Of a stretch of DNA of 64,000 nt, positions 9,060 to 19,378 are shown piece after piece. The translations under genes were made by a program, and so were the position numbers. The DNA comes from Anaeramoeba ignava (lineage: Eukaryota; Metamonada; Anaeramoebidae): assembly GCA_028826165.1 (NCBI GenBank), contig JAPDFW010000070.1, positions 766,501 through 830,500 on the forward strand. Reading direction: 5' to 3'. Position 1 is the first letter of the stretch, and each line of letters opens with the position of its first letter. The notes below the pieces were generated by a model. It ran no database searches. It saw only the letters and a program-made list of their open reading frames with translations, and had not been told where the DNA came from.

Positions 9060-10892
9060 AAAAATGAAAAAAAAAATGAAAAAATAAAAAAATGAAAAAA
9101 TATTAATTTTTTAAAACTAAAAAATATAAAAAGAATAATATATTTTAAAAGAATAATATTTAAATAATAAAAATATTAATAATCTCTAATTAATTATAAT
9201 TAAAAAATTTAATATAAATTAAATAAATTAAAAAAGTGGAATAAACAAAATAAGTAAAAAATAAAATTAAATTGAAAATAAAAAATATAAAAATAATAAT
9301 ATATTTTGAAAGAATAATATTTAAATAATAAAAATATTAATAATATTTAATTAATTATAATTAAAAAATTTAATATAAATTAAAATAAATAAAAATTGGA
9401 ATAAATATTTTAAGTAAAAATAAAATTAAATAAATATAAAAATATGTAAATAATAATATATTTTTGGAAAGAATGATATCTAAATAATAAAAATATTAAT
9501 AATATTTAATTAATTATAATTAAAAATTTTGATATAAATTAAATAAATTAAAAAGTGGAATAAATAAAATAAGTAAAAATAAAATTAAATAAATATAAAA
9601 AATATGTAAATAATAATATATTTTGAAAGAATAATATTTGAATAATAAAAATATTAATAATATTTAATTAATTATAATTAAAAATTTTAATATAAATTAA
9701 ATAAATTAAAAAAGTGGAATAAATAAAATAAGTAAAAAATAAAATTAAATTGAAAATAAAAATATAGAAAGAATAATATATTTTGAAAGAATAATATTTA
9801 AATAATAAAAATATTAATAATATTTAATTAATTATAATTAAAAATTTGATATAAATTAAATAAAAATAAATTTAATAAAATTTAAATAAATATATTAAAT
9901 TAAATATAAAAAATATAAAAGAATAATATATTTTAAAAGAATAATATCTAAATAATAAAAATATTAATAAAATCTCTAATTAATTATAATTAAAAAATTT
10001 TGATATAAATTAAATAAATTAAAAAGTGGAAAAAATGAAAAATAAAAAAAAAAATATTAAATTTTTAAAAATAAAAATATAAAAATAATAATATATTTTG
10101 AAAGAATAATATTTAAATAATAAAAAAATATTAATAATATTTAATTAATTATAATTAAAAAATTTAATATAAATTAAATAAAATATTTTAAATAAAAATA
10201 AAATTTAATAAAATTTAAATAAATATATTAATTTTTTAAAATATAAAAAATATGTAAATAATAATATATTTTAAAAGAATAATATCTGAATAATAAAAAT
10301 ATTAATAATATTTAATTAATTATAATTAAAAATTTTAATATAAATTAAATAAAATATTTTAAATAAAAATAAAATTTAATAAAATTTAAATAAATATATT
10401 AATTTTTTTAAAAAAAAAATAAGAAATAATAATAATTTTAAAAAAATAATATCTAAAAAAATTAAAAATATTAATAATAATACATAATTAAAAATTAAAA
10501 ATTTATATAAATTAAACTAATTAAAAATGTTTGTAAACGGGGTTAAATAAAAATAAAAATGCATAAATTTAAAAATTAATTTTTCTTTTTATTTTGAAAG
10601 AATAATATTTGAATAATAAAAATTTAATTATTTAATTATTTATTAATTAAAAATTTTTATTTTAAATTTTATAAATAAAACTTTTTTTAAATAAAATATT
10701 AAAAATTAAATTAAATTCTTTATAATTTATTCATAGAAAGAATTTATTTATTTATTTTTTAAATAATTTTTATTTATTTAATAAAATTTAATTTAATTCT
10801 TTATTTTATTTATTTATTTTATTAAATTAAATTTATTTTTATTCAAATAAATCAATTTAATTTCAAAAACAAAAATAATAAATAAAATCAAT
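9060..10892. repeat. ~160-bp AT satellite, block 1
   Basis: No gene seen. Eight or nine tandem copies of a unit of about 160 bp. Each contains TTTTGAAAGAATAATATTTAAAT, then an AATATTAATAATATTTAATTAATTATAATTAAA core, and often an AAAGTGGAATAAATAAAATAAG box. Copies are spaced 159-161 bp between 9300 and 9800 and decay towards 10450. The same unit recurs at 23.4-24.45 kb. The last 400 bases (10450-10890) are irregular AT sequence related to the spacer found around the Ras cassettes. Confidence 0.8.
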
Positions 10893-11466
10893 TTAAAATA
10901 TTAAGCAATTTGATTTGGAATTTGATTTGGAATTTGAATTTGAATTTGAATTTAATCAAAAATTTGAATTTGAATTTGATTTGTGGAATTTAAATTTAAA
11001 TCAAAAGGATATTAAAATAATTTCTTTTGAAAAATAGTAAAAATAAATTCTTCAACATTATATCTTGTTTTAAAGATGTTTCATAAAAGGACATCCATGT
11101 TTAATTGCAAATTCTTCTCCTTCTTCTTTTAAAATTTAAATAAATATTAATTTTTAAAAATAAAAATAAGAAAAATAATTTAAACTTTTTATATTTATAA
11201 ATTTCTTTCAAAAATTTTCTAATTCATTAAAAGAATTTTTATCATTTATTGAATAAACAACAATAAATCCATAATTTTTCAAATTCATTTTTTTTATTAT
11301 TTTCAGTCCAATTTTCATTTAAATAATAAATTAATTTAAAATATCATTTATTTAAAGCATCTTCAATTGTTACAACTTGTTTTCTAAAAGAATCTTGTAT
11401 TGTTGGATCATAATTTTCATCTATTTATTGAATAACAAATTTGAATTATAAATTTTGATTTTCCAC
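10893..11466 (-). pseudogene. Ras-like remnant, member 2
   Basis: The spacer and CaaX-end signature, the EIRKYPFD region, ETSAKTRYN, the [10 protein letters not shown] segment and part of switch I can be recognised, but small deletions break it into all three frames. The middle (about 11128-11190, where the G4 GNKND motif should be) is replaced by AT spacer sequence, and the P-loop end is missing. Clearly a dead copy of the family, too badly damaged to be explained by a few base-calling errors. Confidence 0.8.
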
Positions 11467-11611
11467 TTTTATATTTAAATATTAAATTAATTTAATTCTT
11501 TATTTATTTATATTTTTTTTTATTTTTAAAATTTAAAAAAATGAAAAATGAAAAAATGAAAAATAAATTTTTAATTCAAATAAATCAATCTAATTTCAAA
11601 ACAAAATCAAT

Positions 11612-12229
11612 TTAAAATATTAAACAATTTGATTTGGAATTTGAATTTGAATTTGATTTTGAATTTGAATTTGAATTTGAATTTGAATTTGAATTTGGAT
11701 TTGAATTTAAATTTAAATCAAAAGGATATTTTCTAATTTCTCTTAAAAGAGTAAAAATAGATTCTTCAACATTATATCTTGTTTTAGCAGATGTTTCATA
11801 AAAAGGACATCCATGTTTAATTGCAAATTCTTCTCCTTCTTCTTTTTTTATTTGTCTTTGATCTTCAAGATCGTTTTTATTTCCAATAATAATAATAGGA
11901 AATTCATAAACTTTTTTATATTTATAAATTTCGTTCAAAAAATTTTCTAATTCATTAAAAGAATTTTTATCATTTATTGAATAAACAACAATAAATCCAT
12001 GAGTTTTTTCATAACTCATTTGCTTATAAAAATCAGTCCAATCTTCACAATAATAATAATCTAAAATATCAAGTGTTAAAGCATCTTCATCAATTACAAC
12101 TTGTTTTCTAAAAGAATCTTGTATTGTTGGATCATATTCCTCAATAAAATGTGAATAACAAAATTGATGAATAAATGTTGATTTACCAACTCCTCCATTT
12201 CCAATTATTGAAATTATTATTAAATCCAT
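11612..12229 (-). CDS. Atypical Ras-family GTPase, member 3
   Basis: Ras-type switch protein of 205 aa. G1 GNGGVGKS (residues 10-17), switch I EEYDPTIQDSFRKQ, G4 GNKNDLED, G5 ETSAKTRYN, then an (SN)n/KSNS hinge of about 30 residues and the prenylation box CLIF. The G3 position reads LDYYYCEDWTDF in place of LDTAGQE: the Asp is kept, Gly60 and Gln61 are gone, and two residues are inserted. First of the regular ~700-bp cassettes. Flanks are shared with its neighbours: an ATTCAAATAAATCAAT spacer on the 3' side, and TTTTTTCA arrays plus TAAAATTTTAAA-like sequence on the 5' side. Confidence 0.88.
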   Translation of the reverse strand: MDLIIISIIGNGGVGKSTFIHQFCYSHFIEEYDPTIQDSFRKQVVIDEDALTLDILDYYYCEDWTDFYKQMSYEKTHGFIVVYSINDKNSFNELENFLNEIYKYKKVYEFPIIIIGNKNDLEDQRQIKKEEGEEFAIKHGCPFYETSAKTRYNVEESIFTLLREIRKYPFDLNLNSNPNSNSNSNSNSNSKSNSNSNSKSNCLIF

Positions 12230-12348
12230 TTTATTTTTAAAATTTAAAAAAATGAAAAATGAAAAATGAAAAATGAAAAATAAATTTTAATTCAAATAAA
12301 TAAATCAAATATCAAAACAAAATAATAAATAAAAATCAATTTAAAATA

Positions 12349-12969
12349 TTAAACAATTTGATTTTGAATTTGATTTGAATTTGATTTTGAATTTGATTTG
12401 GAATTTGAATTTGAATTTGAATTTGAATTTGAATTTGATTTTGGATTTAATTCTGAATCAAAAGGATATTTTCTAATTTCTCTTAAAAGTGTAAAAATAG
12501 TTTCATCAATATTATATCTTGTTTTAGCAGATGTTTCAAAAAAAGGACAAAAATATTTAATTGCAAATTCTTCTCCTTCTTCTTTTGTTATTACTCTTTG
12601 GTCTTCAAGATCATTTTTATTTCCAATAATAATAATAGGAAAATCATCAGTTTTTTTAAATTTATAAATTTCTTTCAAATAATTTTCTAATTCATTAAAA
12701 GAATATTTATCATTCATTGAATAAACAACAATAAATCCATCTGTTTTTTCATAATTTCCTCTTTTGTAATAATCATTCCAATCATCATAATAATAATAAT
12801 CTAAAATTTCTATAATTAAAATTTCATCATCAATTTCAATTTGTTTTCTATAAATATCTTCTATTGTTGGATCATATTCCTCAATAAAATGTGAATAACA
12901 AAATTGTTCAATAACTGATTTTTTACCAACTCCTCCATTTCCAATTAATAAAATTTTTATTGGATTCAT
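12349..12969 (-). CDS. Atypical Ras-family GTPase, member 4, CaaX lost
   Basis: A 206-aa member with P-loop GNGGVGKKS (Lys inserted before the Mg-binding Ser), switch I EEYDPTIEDIYRKQ, G3 replaced by LDYYYYDDWNDY, GNKNDLED and ETSAKTRYN. The Ser/Asn hinge slips by one base near its end, so the protein finishes NQIQNQIV instead of NCLIF; the bases encoding NCLIF are still present in the next frame at 12341-12355. As written, the protein could not be prenylated and would be expected to be cytosolic. A one-repeat-base consensus error would restore the box. Confidence 0.82.
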   Translation of the reverse strand: MNPIKILLIGNGGVGKKSVIEQFCYSHFIEEYDPTIEDIYRKQIEIDDEILIIEILDYYYYDDWNDYYKRGNYEKTDGFIVVYSMNDKYSFNELENYLKEIYKFKKTDDFPIIIIGNKNDLEDQRVITKEEGEEFAIKYFCPFFETSAKTRYNIDETIFTLLREIRKYPFDSELNPKSNSNSNSNSNSNSKSNSKSNSNQIQNQIV

Positions 12970-13055
12970 TTTATTTTTAAAATTTAAAAAAATGAAAAAA
13001 TGAAAAAATGAAAAATCAATTTAATATCAAAACAAAATAATAAATAAAAATCAAT

Positions 13056-13711
13056 TTAAAATATTAAACAATTTGATTTGAAAAAATTTGAATTTGAATT
13101 TGGAATTTGAATTTGAATTTGAATTTGATTTTGATTTTGAATTTGAATTTGAATTTGAATTTGAATTTGAATTTGAATTTGAATTTAAATCAAAAGGATA
13201 TTTTCTAATTTCTCTTAAAAGTGTAAAAATAGTTTCATCAATATTATATCTTGTTTTAGCAGATGTTTCATAAAAAGGGCATCCATGTTTAATTGCAAAT
13301 TCTTCTCCTTCTTCTTTTTTTTATTTGTCTTTGGTCTTCAAGATCATTTTTATTTCCAATAATAATAATAGGAAAATCATCAGTTTTTTTATATTTATAA
13401 ATTTTATTCAAATAATTTTCTAATTCATCAAAAGAATATTTATCAATTATTGAATAAACAACAATAAATCCATGTGATTTTTCATAATTTTCTTGTTGGA
13501 AGTTATAATTCCATTCACTATCATAACAAGATCCAAAATCTAAAATTTCAATAAATTAAAATTTCATTATCAATTTCAAAACTTGTTTTCTATAAGAATC
13601 TTCTATTGTTGGATCATAATATTGAATAACATTTGGACAACAAAATTGAGTTGTAAATGTTGTTTTCCCAACTCCTCCATTTCCAATTATTGAAATTATT
13701 ATTAAATCCAT
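13056..13711 (-). pseudogene. Ras-like, member 5, frameshifted
   Basis: Starts normally ([18 protein letters not shown], switch [15 protein letters not shown]). It then gains bases near 13580 (TTTCAAAACTTG against TTTCAACTTG in siblings) and again near 13553, loses the frame through the G3 region, and has one extra T near 13320. The 3' half ([26 protein letters not shown] tail, CLIF) is otherwise well preserved. Two to three indels in homopolymers: recent decay or sequencing error. Confidence 0.8.
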
Positions 13712-13825
13712 TTTATTTTTAAAATTTAAAAAAATGAAAAAATGAAAAAATGAAAAAATAAAAAATAAATTTTTAATTCAAATAAATCAATCAAATTTCA
13801 AAATAAAATAATAAATAAAATCAAT

Positions 13826-14413
13826 TTAAAATATTAAACAATTTGATTTGGAATTTGATTTGGAATTTGAATTTGAATTTGAATTTGAATTTAAATTTAA
13901 ATCAAAAGGATATTTTCTAATTTCTCTTAAAAGTGTAAAAACAGTTTCTTCAACATTACTTCTTGTTTTAGCAGATGTTTCAAAAAAAGGACAAAAATAT
14001 TTATTTGCAAATTCTTCTCCTTCTTCTTTTGTTATTACTCTTTGGTCTTCAAGATCATTTTTATTTCCAATAATAATAATAGGAAATTCCTCAACTTCTC
14101 TATATTTATAAATTTCATTCAAATAATTTTCTAATTCATTAAAAGAATATTTATCATTTATTGAATAAACAACAATAAATCCATGTGGTTCTTGATAAAT
14201 TCTTTGTTTCATATAATCAAGATCACCCCAATAATCCATATAATTCGCAAATTCAATAATTAAAATTTCATTATCAATTACAACTTGTTTTCTATAAGAA
14301 TCTTCTATTCCTCGATCATAATATTGAATAAATTGTGAATAACAGAATTGTTCAATAACTGATTTTTTTCCAACTCCTCCATTTCCAATTATTAAAATTT
14401 TTATTGGATTCAT
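13826..14413 (-). CDS. Atypical Ras-family GTPase, member 6
   Basis: A 195-aa intact member ending CLIF. P-loop GNGGVGKKS; G4 GNKNDLED; G5 ETSAKTRSN. Switch I is altered: [14 protein letters not shown], so the Pro-Thr pair that carries Ras Thr35 (Mg and effector contact) is Arg-Gly. The G3 region is also the most divergent in the array, FANYMDYWGDLDY, lacking the Asp as well as Gly-Gln. With both switches changed, a normal GTP-dependent effector cycle is unlikely; nucleotide binding through G1/G4/G5 is still plausible. Confidence 0.85.
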   Translation of the reverse strand: MNPIKILIIGNGGVGKKSVIEQFCYSQFIQYYDRGIEDSYRKQVVIDNEILIIEFANYMDYWGDLDYMKQRIYQEPHGFIVVYSINDKYSFNELENYLNEIYKYREVEEFPIIIIGNKNDLEDQRVITKEEGEEFANKYFCPFFETSAKTRSNVEETVFTLLREIRKYPFDLNLNSNSNSNSNSKSNSKSNCLIF

Positions 14414-14520
14414 TTTATTTTTAAAATTTAAAAAAATGAAAAAATGAAAAAATGAAAAAATAAATTTTTAATTCAAATAAATAAATCAAATATCAAAACA
14501 AAATAATAAATAAAATCAAT

Positions 14521-15111
14521 TTAAAATATTAAACAATTTGATTTGGAATTTGAATTTGAATTTGAATTTGAATTTGATTTTGGATTTAATTCTAAATCAA
14601 AAGGATATTTTCTAATTTCTCTTAAAAGTGTAAAAAAAGTTTCATCAATATTATTTCTTGTTTTAGCAGATGTTTCATAAAAAGGACATCCATGCTTAAT
14701 TGCAAATTCATTTCCCTCTTCTTTTTTTATTTGTCTTTTTCTTCAAGATCATTTTTATTTCCAATAATAATAATAGGAAATTCATTAAACTTTTTTATAT
14801 TTATAAATTTTATTCAAATAATTTTCTAATTCATTAAAAGAATTTTTATCATTTATTGAATAAACAACAATAAATCCATGTGATTTTTCATAATTTTCTT
14901 GTTGGAAGTTATAATTCCATTCACTATCATAATAATAATCTAAAATTTCTATAATTAAAATTTCATCATCAATTACAATTTGTTTTCTAAAAGATTCTTC
15001 TATTGTTGGATCATAATATTGAATAAATTTTGAATAACAAAATTGAGTTGTAAATGTTGATTTACCAACTCCTCCATTTCCAATTATTGAAATTATTATT
15101 ATTTTATCCAT
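14521..15111 (-). pseudogene. Ras-like, member 7, frameshifted
   Basis: Begins [19 protein letters not shown], switch I QYYDPTIEESFRKQ, G3 site LDYYYDSEWNYN. The frame stops after KYKKV because of one extra A near 14787. A second, opposite one-base loss near 14735 (GTCTTTTTCTTC against GTCTTTCATCTTC) restores the frame for ETSAKTRNN, EIRKYPFD and CLIF. Only about 17 codons lie between the two changes, but they include the immediate stop. The upstream open stretch to 15189 is translated promoter T-runs, not protein. Confidence 0.8.
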
Positions 15112-15225
15112 TTTATTTTTATTTTTAAAATTTAAAAAAATGAAAAAATGAAAAAATGAAAAAATAAATTTTTTATTCAAATAAATCAATCTAATTTCAA
15201 AACAAAATAATAAATAAAAATCAAT

Positions 15226-15825
15226 TTAAAATATTAAACAATTTGATTTGGAATTTGAATTTGAATTTGATTTGAAATTTGATTTTGAATTTGATTTTGA
15301 ATTTGAATTTAAATCAAAAGGATATTTTCTAATTTCTCTTAAAAGTGTAAAAACAGTTTCTTCAATATTATTTCTTGTTTTAGCAGATGTTTCAAAAAAA
15401 GGACAAAAATATTTATTCGCAAATTCTTCTCCTTCTTCTTTTGATATTACTCTTTGTTCTTCAAGATCATTTTTATTTCCAATAATAATAATAGGAAATT
15501 CATTAACTTTTTTAAATTTATAAATTTCTTTCAAATAATTTTCTAATTCATTAAAAGAATATTTATCATTTATTGAATAAACAACAATAAATCCATCTGT
15601 TTTTTCATAATTTCCTCTTTTGTAATAATCAGTACAATCATTATCATAATAATAATCTAAAATTTCTATAATTAAAATTTCATCATCAATTACAACTTGT
15701 TTTCTAAAAGATTCTTCTATTGTTGGATCATAATCTTCAATAAATTTTGAATAACAAAATTGAATTATAAATGTTGATTTACCAACTCCTCCATTTCCAA
15801 TTATTGAAATTTTTATTGGATTCAT
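15226..15825 (-). CDS. Atypical Ras-family GTPase, member 8
   Basis: A 199-aa intact member. I place the start at 15825 (MNPIKIS), as in its siblings; the 27 codons upstream are Phe/Lys-rich translation of the TTTTTTCA leader. P-loop GNGGVGKST, switch [15 protein letters not shown] (Thr kept), G3 site LDYYYDNDCTDY without Gly-Gln, G4 GNKNDLEE, G5 ETSAKTRNN, hinge with FKSNS, CLIF box. Confidence 0.86.
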   Translation of the reverse strand: MNPIKISIIGNGGVGKSTFIIQFCYSKFIEDYDPTIEESFRKQVVIDDEILIIEILDYYYDNDCTDYYKRGNYEKTDGFIVVYSINDKYSFNELENYLKEIYKFKKVNEFPIIIIGNKNDLEEQRVISKEEGEEFANKYFCPFFETSAKTRNNIEETVFTLLREIRKYPFDLNSNSKSNSKSNFKSNSNSNSKSNCLIF

Positions 15826-15938
15826 TTTATTTTTATTTTTAAAATTTAAAAAAATGAAAAAATGAAAAAATGAAAAAATAAATTTTAATTCAAATAAATC
15901 AATCAAATTTCAAAACAAAATAATAAATAAAAATCAAT

Positions 15939-16526
15939 TTAAAATATTAAACAATTTGATTTGGAATTTGAATTTGAATTTGAATTTGAATTTGATTTGG
16001 AATTTGAATCTAAATCAAAAGGATATTTTCTAATTTCTCTTAAAAGTGTAAAAAAAGTTTCATCAATATTATTTCTTGTTTTAGCAGATGTTTCAAAAAA
16101 AGGACAAAAATATTTAATTGCAAATTCTTCTCCTTCTTCTTTTGTTATTACTCTTTGGTCTTCAAGATCATTTTTATTTCCAATAATAATAATAGGAAAA
16201 TCATCAGTTTTTTTAAATTTATAAATTTCTTTCAAATAATTTTCTAATTTATTAAAAGAATATTTATCATTTATTGAATAAACAACAATAAATCCATCTG
16301 TTTTTTCATATATTCGTTGTTTTATTCTATTATTCCATTCATCATCATAATAATAATCCAAAATTTCTATAATTAAAATTTCATCATCAATTACAACTTG
16401 TTTTCTAAAAGAATCTTCCATTACTGGATCATATTCCTCAATAAAATATGAATAACAAAATTGAAAAGAAAATGCTTTTTTTCCAACTCCTCCATTTCCA
16501 ATTATTGAAATTTTTATTGGATTCAT
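15939..16526 (-). CDS. Atypical Ras-family GTPase, member 9
   Basis: A 195-aa intact member ending CLIF. P-loop GNGGVGKKA: Lys precedes Ala where the Mg-binding Ser/Thr17 normally sits. Switch I EEYDPVMEDSFRKQ has Val for Thr35. G3 site LDYYYDDEWNNR. G4 GNKNDLED and G5 ETSAKTRNN intact. Both direct Mg ligands of Ras (Ser17, Thr35) are therefore changed, a combination that would weaken Mg-nucleotide binding. The 3' half is almost the same as members 4 and 8. Confidence 0.86.
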   Translation of the reverse strand: MNPIKISIIGNGGVGKKAFSFQFCYSYFIEEYDPVMEDSFRKQVVIDDEILIIEILDYYYDDEWNNRIKQRIYEKTDGFIVVYSINDKYSFNKLENYLKEIYKFKKTDDFPIIIIGNKNDLEDQRVITKEEGEEFAIKYFCPFFETSAKTRNNIDETFFTLLREIRKYPFDLDSNSKSNSNSNSNSNSKSNCLIF

Positions 16527-16627
16527 TTTATTTTTAAAATTTAAAAAAATGAAAAAATGAAAAAATGAAAAAATAAAAAATAAATTTTAATTCAAATAAA
16601 TCAATTTAATATCAAAACAAAATTAAT

Positions 16628-17208
16628 TTAAAATATTAAACAATTTGATTTGGAATTTGATTTGGAATTTGAATTTAAATTTGAATTTGAATCAAAAGAA
16701 TATTTTCTAATTTCTCTTAAAAGAGTAAAAATAGTTTCTTCAACATTATATCTTGTTTTAGCAGATGTTTCATAAAAAGGACATCCATGTTTAATTGCAA
16801 ATTCTTCTCCTTCTTCTTTTTGTTATTACTCTTTGGTCTTCAAGATCATTTTTATTTCCAATAATAATAATAGGAAAATCATCAACTTTTTTAAATTCAT
16901 AAATTTCTTTCAAATAATTTTGTAATTCATTAAAAGAATTTTTATCATTTATTGAATAAACAACAATAAATCCATCTGTTTTTTCATAATTTCCTCTTTT
17001 GTAATAATCATTCCAATCTTCATAATAATAATAATCGTAAAATTTCTATAATTAAAATTTCATCATCAATTTCAATTTGTTTTCTATAAGAATCTTCTAT
17101 TGTTGGATCATAATCTTCAACGAATTGTGAATAACAAAATTGAATTGTAAATGTTGTTTTCCCAACTCCTCCATTTCCAATTATTGAAATTATTATTATT
17201 TTATCCAT
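16628..17208 (-). pseudogene. Ras-like, member 10, frameshifted
   Basis: Opens with [19 protein letters not shown] and switch [15 protein letters not shown]. It loses the frame at the G3 site through an extra base near 17036 (ATCGTAAAATT against ATCTAAAATT) and stops after ILRLLLL. A further extra T near 16820 breaks the G4-G5 region. The 3' part encodes ETSAKTRYN, an EIRKYSFD variant and CLIF. Confidence 0.8.
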
Positions 17209-17326
17209 TTTATTTTTATTTTTAAAATTTAAAAAAATGAAAAATGAAAAAATGAAAAATAAATTTTAATTCAAATAAATCAATCTAATTTCAAAACAAA
17301 ATAATAAATAAAATCAATTTAAAATA

Positions 17327-17905
17327 TTAAACAATTTGATTTGGAATTTGAATTGAATTTGAATTTGAATTTGAATTTGATTTTGAATCAAAAGGATATT
17401 TTCTAATTTCTCTTAAAAGTGTAAAAACAGTTTCTTCAATATTATATCTTGTTTTAGCAGATGTTTCATAAAAAGGGCATCCATGTTTAATTGCAAATTC
17501 ATTTCCTTCTTCTTTTGATATTTGTCTTTCATCTTCAAGATCGTTTTTGTTTCCAATAATAATAATAATAGGAAAATCATTAACTTTTTTATATTTATAA
17601 ATTTCATTCAAATAATTTTCTAATTCATTAAAAGAATATTTATCATTTATTGAATAAACAACAATAAATCCTTGTGTTTTTTCATATATTTTTTGCTTTA
17701 TTCTATTATTCCATTCATCATAATAATGATAATCTAAAATTTCTATAATTAAAATTTCATTATCAATTTCAATTTGTTTTCTAAAAGATTCTTCTATCAT
17801 TGAATCATATTCCTCAACGAATTGTGAATAACAAAATTGAATTGTAAATGATGTTTTCCCAACTCCTCCATTTCCAATTATTGAAATTATTGGATTTTTA
17901 TCCAT
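17327..17905 (-). CDS. Atypical Ras-family GTPase, member 11, CaaX lost
   Basis: A 192-aa member starting [19 protein letters not shown]. Switch I is EEYDSMIEESFRKQ (Pro-Thr to Ser-Met). G3 site LDYHYYDEWNNR. One extra Ile gives PIIIIIGNKND before G4. G5 ETSAKTRYN. The hinge slips near its start (SNSNSIQIPNQIV), so the prenylation box is replaced by NQIV while the CLIF bases survive in the next frame. From G3 to G5 it is virtually identical to member 12. Confidence 0.82.
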   Translation of the reverse strand: MDKNPIISIIGNGGVGKTSFTIQFCYSQFVEEYDSMIEESFRKQIEIDNEILIIEILDYHYYDEWNNRIKQKIYEKTQGFIVVYSINDKYSFNELENYLNEIYKYKKVNDFPIIIIIGNKNDLEDERQISKEEGNEFAIKHGCPFYETSAKTRYNIEETVFTLLREIRKYPFDSKSNSNSNSNSIQIPNQIV

Positions 17906-17996
17906 TTTATTTTTATTTTTAAAATTTAAAAAAATGAAAAAATGAAAAATAAATTTTAATTCAAATAAATCAATTTAATTTTAAAACAAAATTAAT

Positions 17997-18578
17997 TTAA
18001 AATATTAAACAATTTGATTTGGAATTTGAATTTGATTTGGAATTTAAATTTGAATTTGAATCTAAATCAAAAGGATATTTTCTAATTTCTCTTAAAAGTG
18101 TAAAAACAGTTTCTTCAATATTATATCTTGTTTTAGCAGATGTTTCATAAAAAGGGCATCCATTTTTAATTGCAAATTCATTTCCTTCTTCTTTTGATAT
18201 TTGTCTTTCATCTTCAAGATCGTTTTTATTTCCAATAATAATAATAGGAAAATCATTAACTTTTTTATATTTATAAATTTCATTCAAATAATTTTCTAAT
18301 TCATTAAAAGAATATTTATCATTTATTGAATAAACAACAATAAATCCTTGTGTTTTTTCATATATTTTTTGCTTTATTCTATTATTCCATTCATCATAAT
18401 AATGATAATCTAAAATTTCTATATTTAAAGTTTCATTATCAATTTCAATTTGTTTTCTAAAAGAATCTTCTATTGTTGGATCATAATATTCAATAAATTG
18501 TGAATAACATAATTGAATTGTAAATGTTGATTTACCAACTCCTCCATTTCCAATTATTGAAATTGTTGTTAAATTCAT
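17997..18578 (-). CDS. Atypical Ras-family GTPase, member 12
   Basis: A 193-aa intact member ending CLIF. G1 GNGGVGKST, switch [15 protein letters not shown] with Thr kept, G3 site LDYHYYDEWNNR, G4 GNKNDLED, G5 ETSAKTRYN. The stretch from LDYHYY to ETSAKTRYN is nearly identical to member 11, while the first 50 residues differ, suggesting gene conversion across the array. Confidence 0.87.
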   Translation of the reverse strand: MNLTTISIIGNGGVGKSTFTIQLCYSQFIEYYDPTIEDSFRKQIEIDNETLNIEILDYHYYDEWNNRIKQKIYEKTQGFIVVYSINDKYSFNELENYLNEIYKYKKVNDFPIIIIGNKNDLEDERQISKEEGNEFAIKNGCPFYETSAKTRYNIEETVFTLLREIRKYPFDLDSNSNLNSKSNSNSKSNCLIF

Positions 18579-18686
18579 TTTATTTTTATTTTTAAAATTT
18601 AAAAAAAATGAAAAAATGAAAAAATGAAAAAATGAAAAATAAATTTTAATTCAAACAAATCAATTTAATTTCAAAACAAAATTAAT

Positions 18687-19265
18687 TTAAAATATTAAAC
18701 AATTTGATTTGGAATTTGAATTTGATTTTGATTTGGAATTTGAATTGGAATCAAAAGGATATTTTCTAATTTCTCTTAAAAGAGTAAAAATAGTTTCTTC
18801 AACATTATATCTTGTTTTAGCAGATGTTTCATAAAAAGGGCATCCATGTTTAATTGCAAATTCGTTTCCTTCTTCTTTTGATATTTGTCTTTCATCTTCA
18901 AGATCGTTTTTATTTCCAATAATAATAATAGGAAAATCATTAACTTTTTTATATTTATAAATTTCATTCAAATAATTTTCTAATTCATCAAAAGAATTTT
19001 TATCAGTTATTGAATAAACAAAAATAAATCCATGTGTTTTTTCATAATTTCCTTGTTTGAAGTTATAATTCCATTCATCACCATAAAAACAATCTAAAAT
19101 TTCTATATTTAAAGTTTCTTCATCAAGTTCAATTTGTTTTCTAAAAATATCTTCTATTGCTGAATCATAATATTCAATAAATTGTGAATAACAAAATTGA
19201 GTTGTAAATGATGTTTTACCAACTCCCCCATTTCCAATTATTGAAATTATTGGATTTTTATCCAT
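18687..19265 (-). CDS. Atypical Ras-family GTPase, member 13
   Basis: A 192-aa intact member ending CLIF. G1 GNGGVGKTS, switch I EYYDSAIEDIFRKQ (Thr35 position is Ala), G3 site LDCFYGDEWNYN, which retains a Gly but no Gln. G4 GNKNDLED and G5 ETSAKTRYN. Last complete cassette before the Kelch-BTB gene. Confidence 0.87.
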   Translation of the reverse strand: MDKNPIISIIGNGGVGKTSFTTQFCYSQFIEYYDSAIEDIFRKQIELDEETLNIEILDCFYGDEWNYNFKQGNYEKTHGFIFVYSITDKNSFDELENYLNEIYKYKKVNDFPIIIIGNKNDLEDERQISKEEGNEFAIKHGCPFYETSAKTRYNVEETIFTLLREIRKYPFDSNSNSKSKSNSNSKSNCLIF

Positions 19266-19378
19266 TTTATTTTTATTTTTAAAAATTTAAAAATTGGAAA
19301 AATTGAAAAAATGAAAATATAATTTTTTTAATTCAAATAAATCAATCAAATTTCAAAACAAAATAAATAAAAATCAAT

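Noticed and set aside
12398-16224. Plus-strand ORFs opposite the Ras genes (start with Glu-Phe repeats and SKGYFLISLK)
   Set aside because: They are exact antisense shadows of the conserved Ras 3' halves and recur in every cassette.
17413-18967. Second minus-strand frame repeated in three cassettes (MKFINIKKLMIF...)
   Set aside because: Alternative frame of the same Ras coding sequence; its conservation follows from that of the Ras frame.
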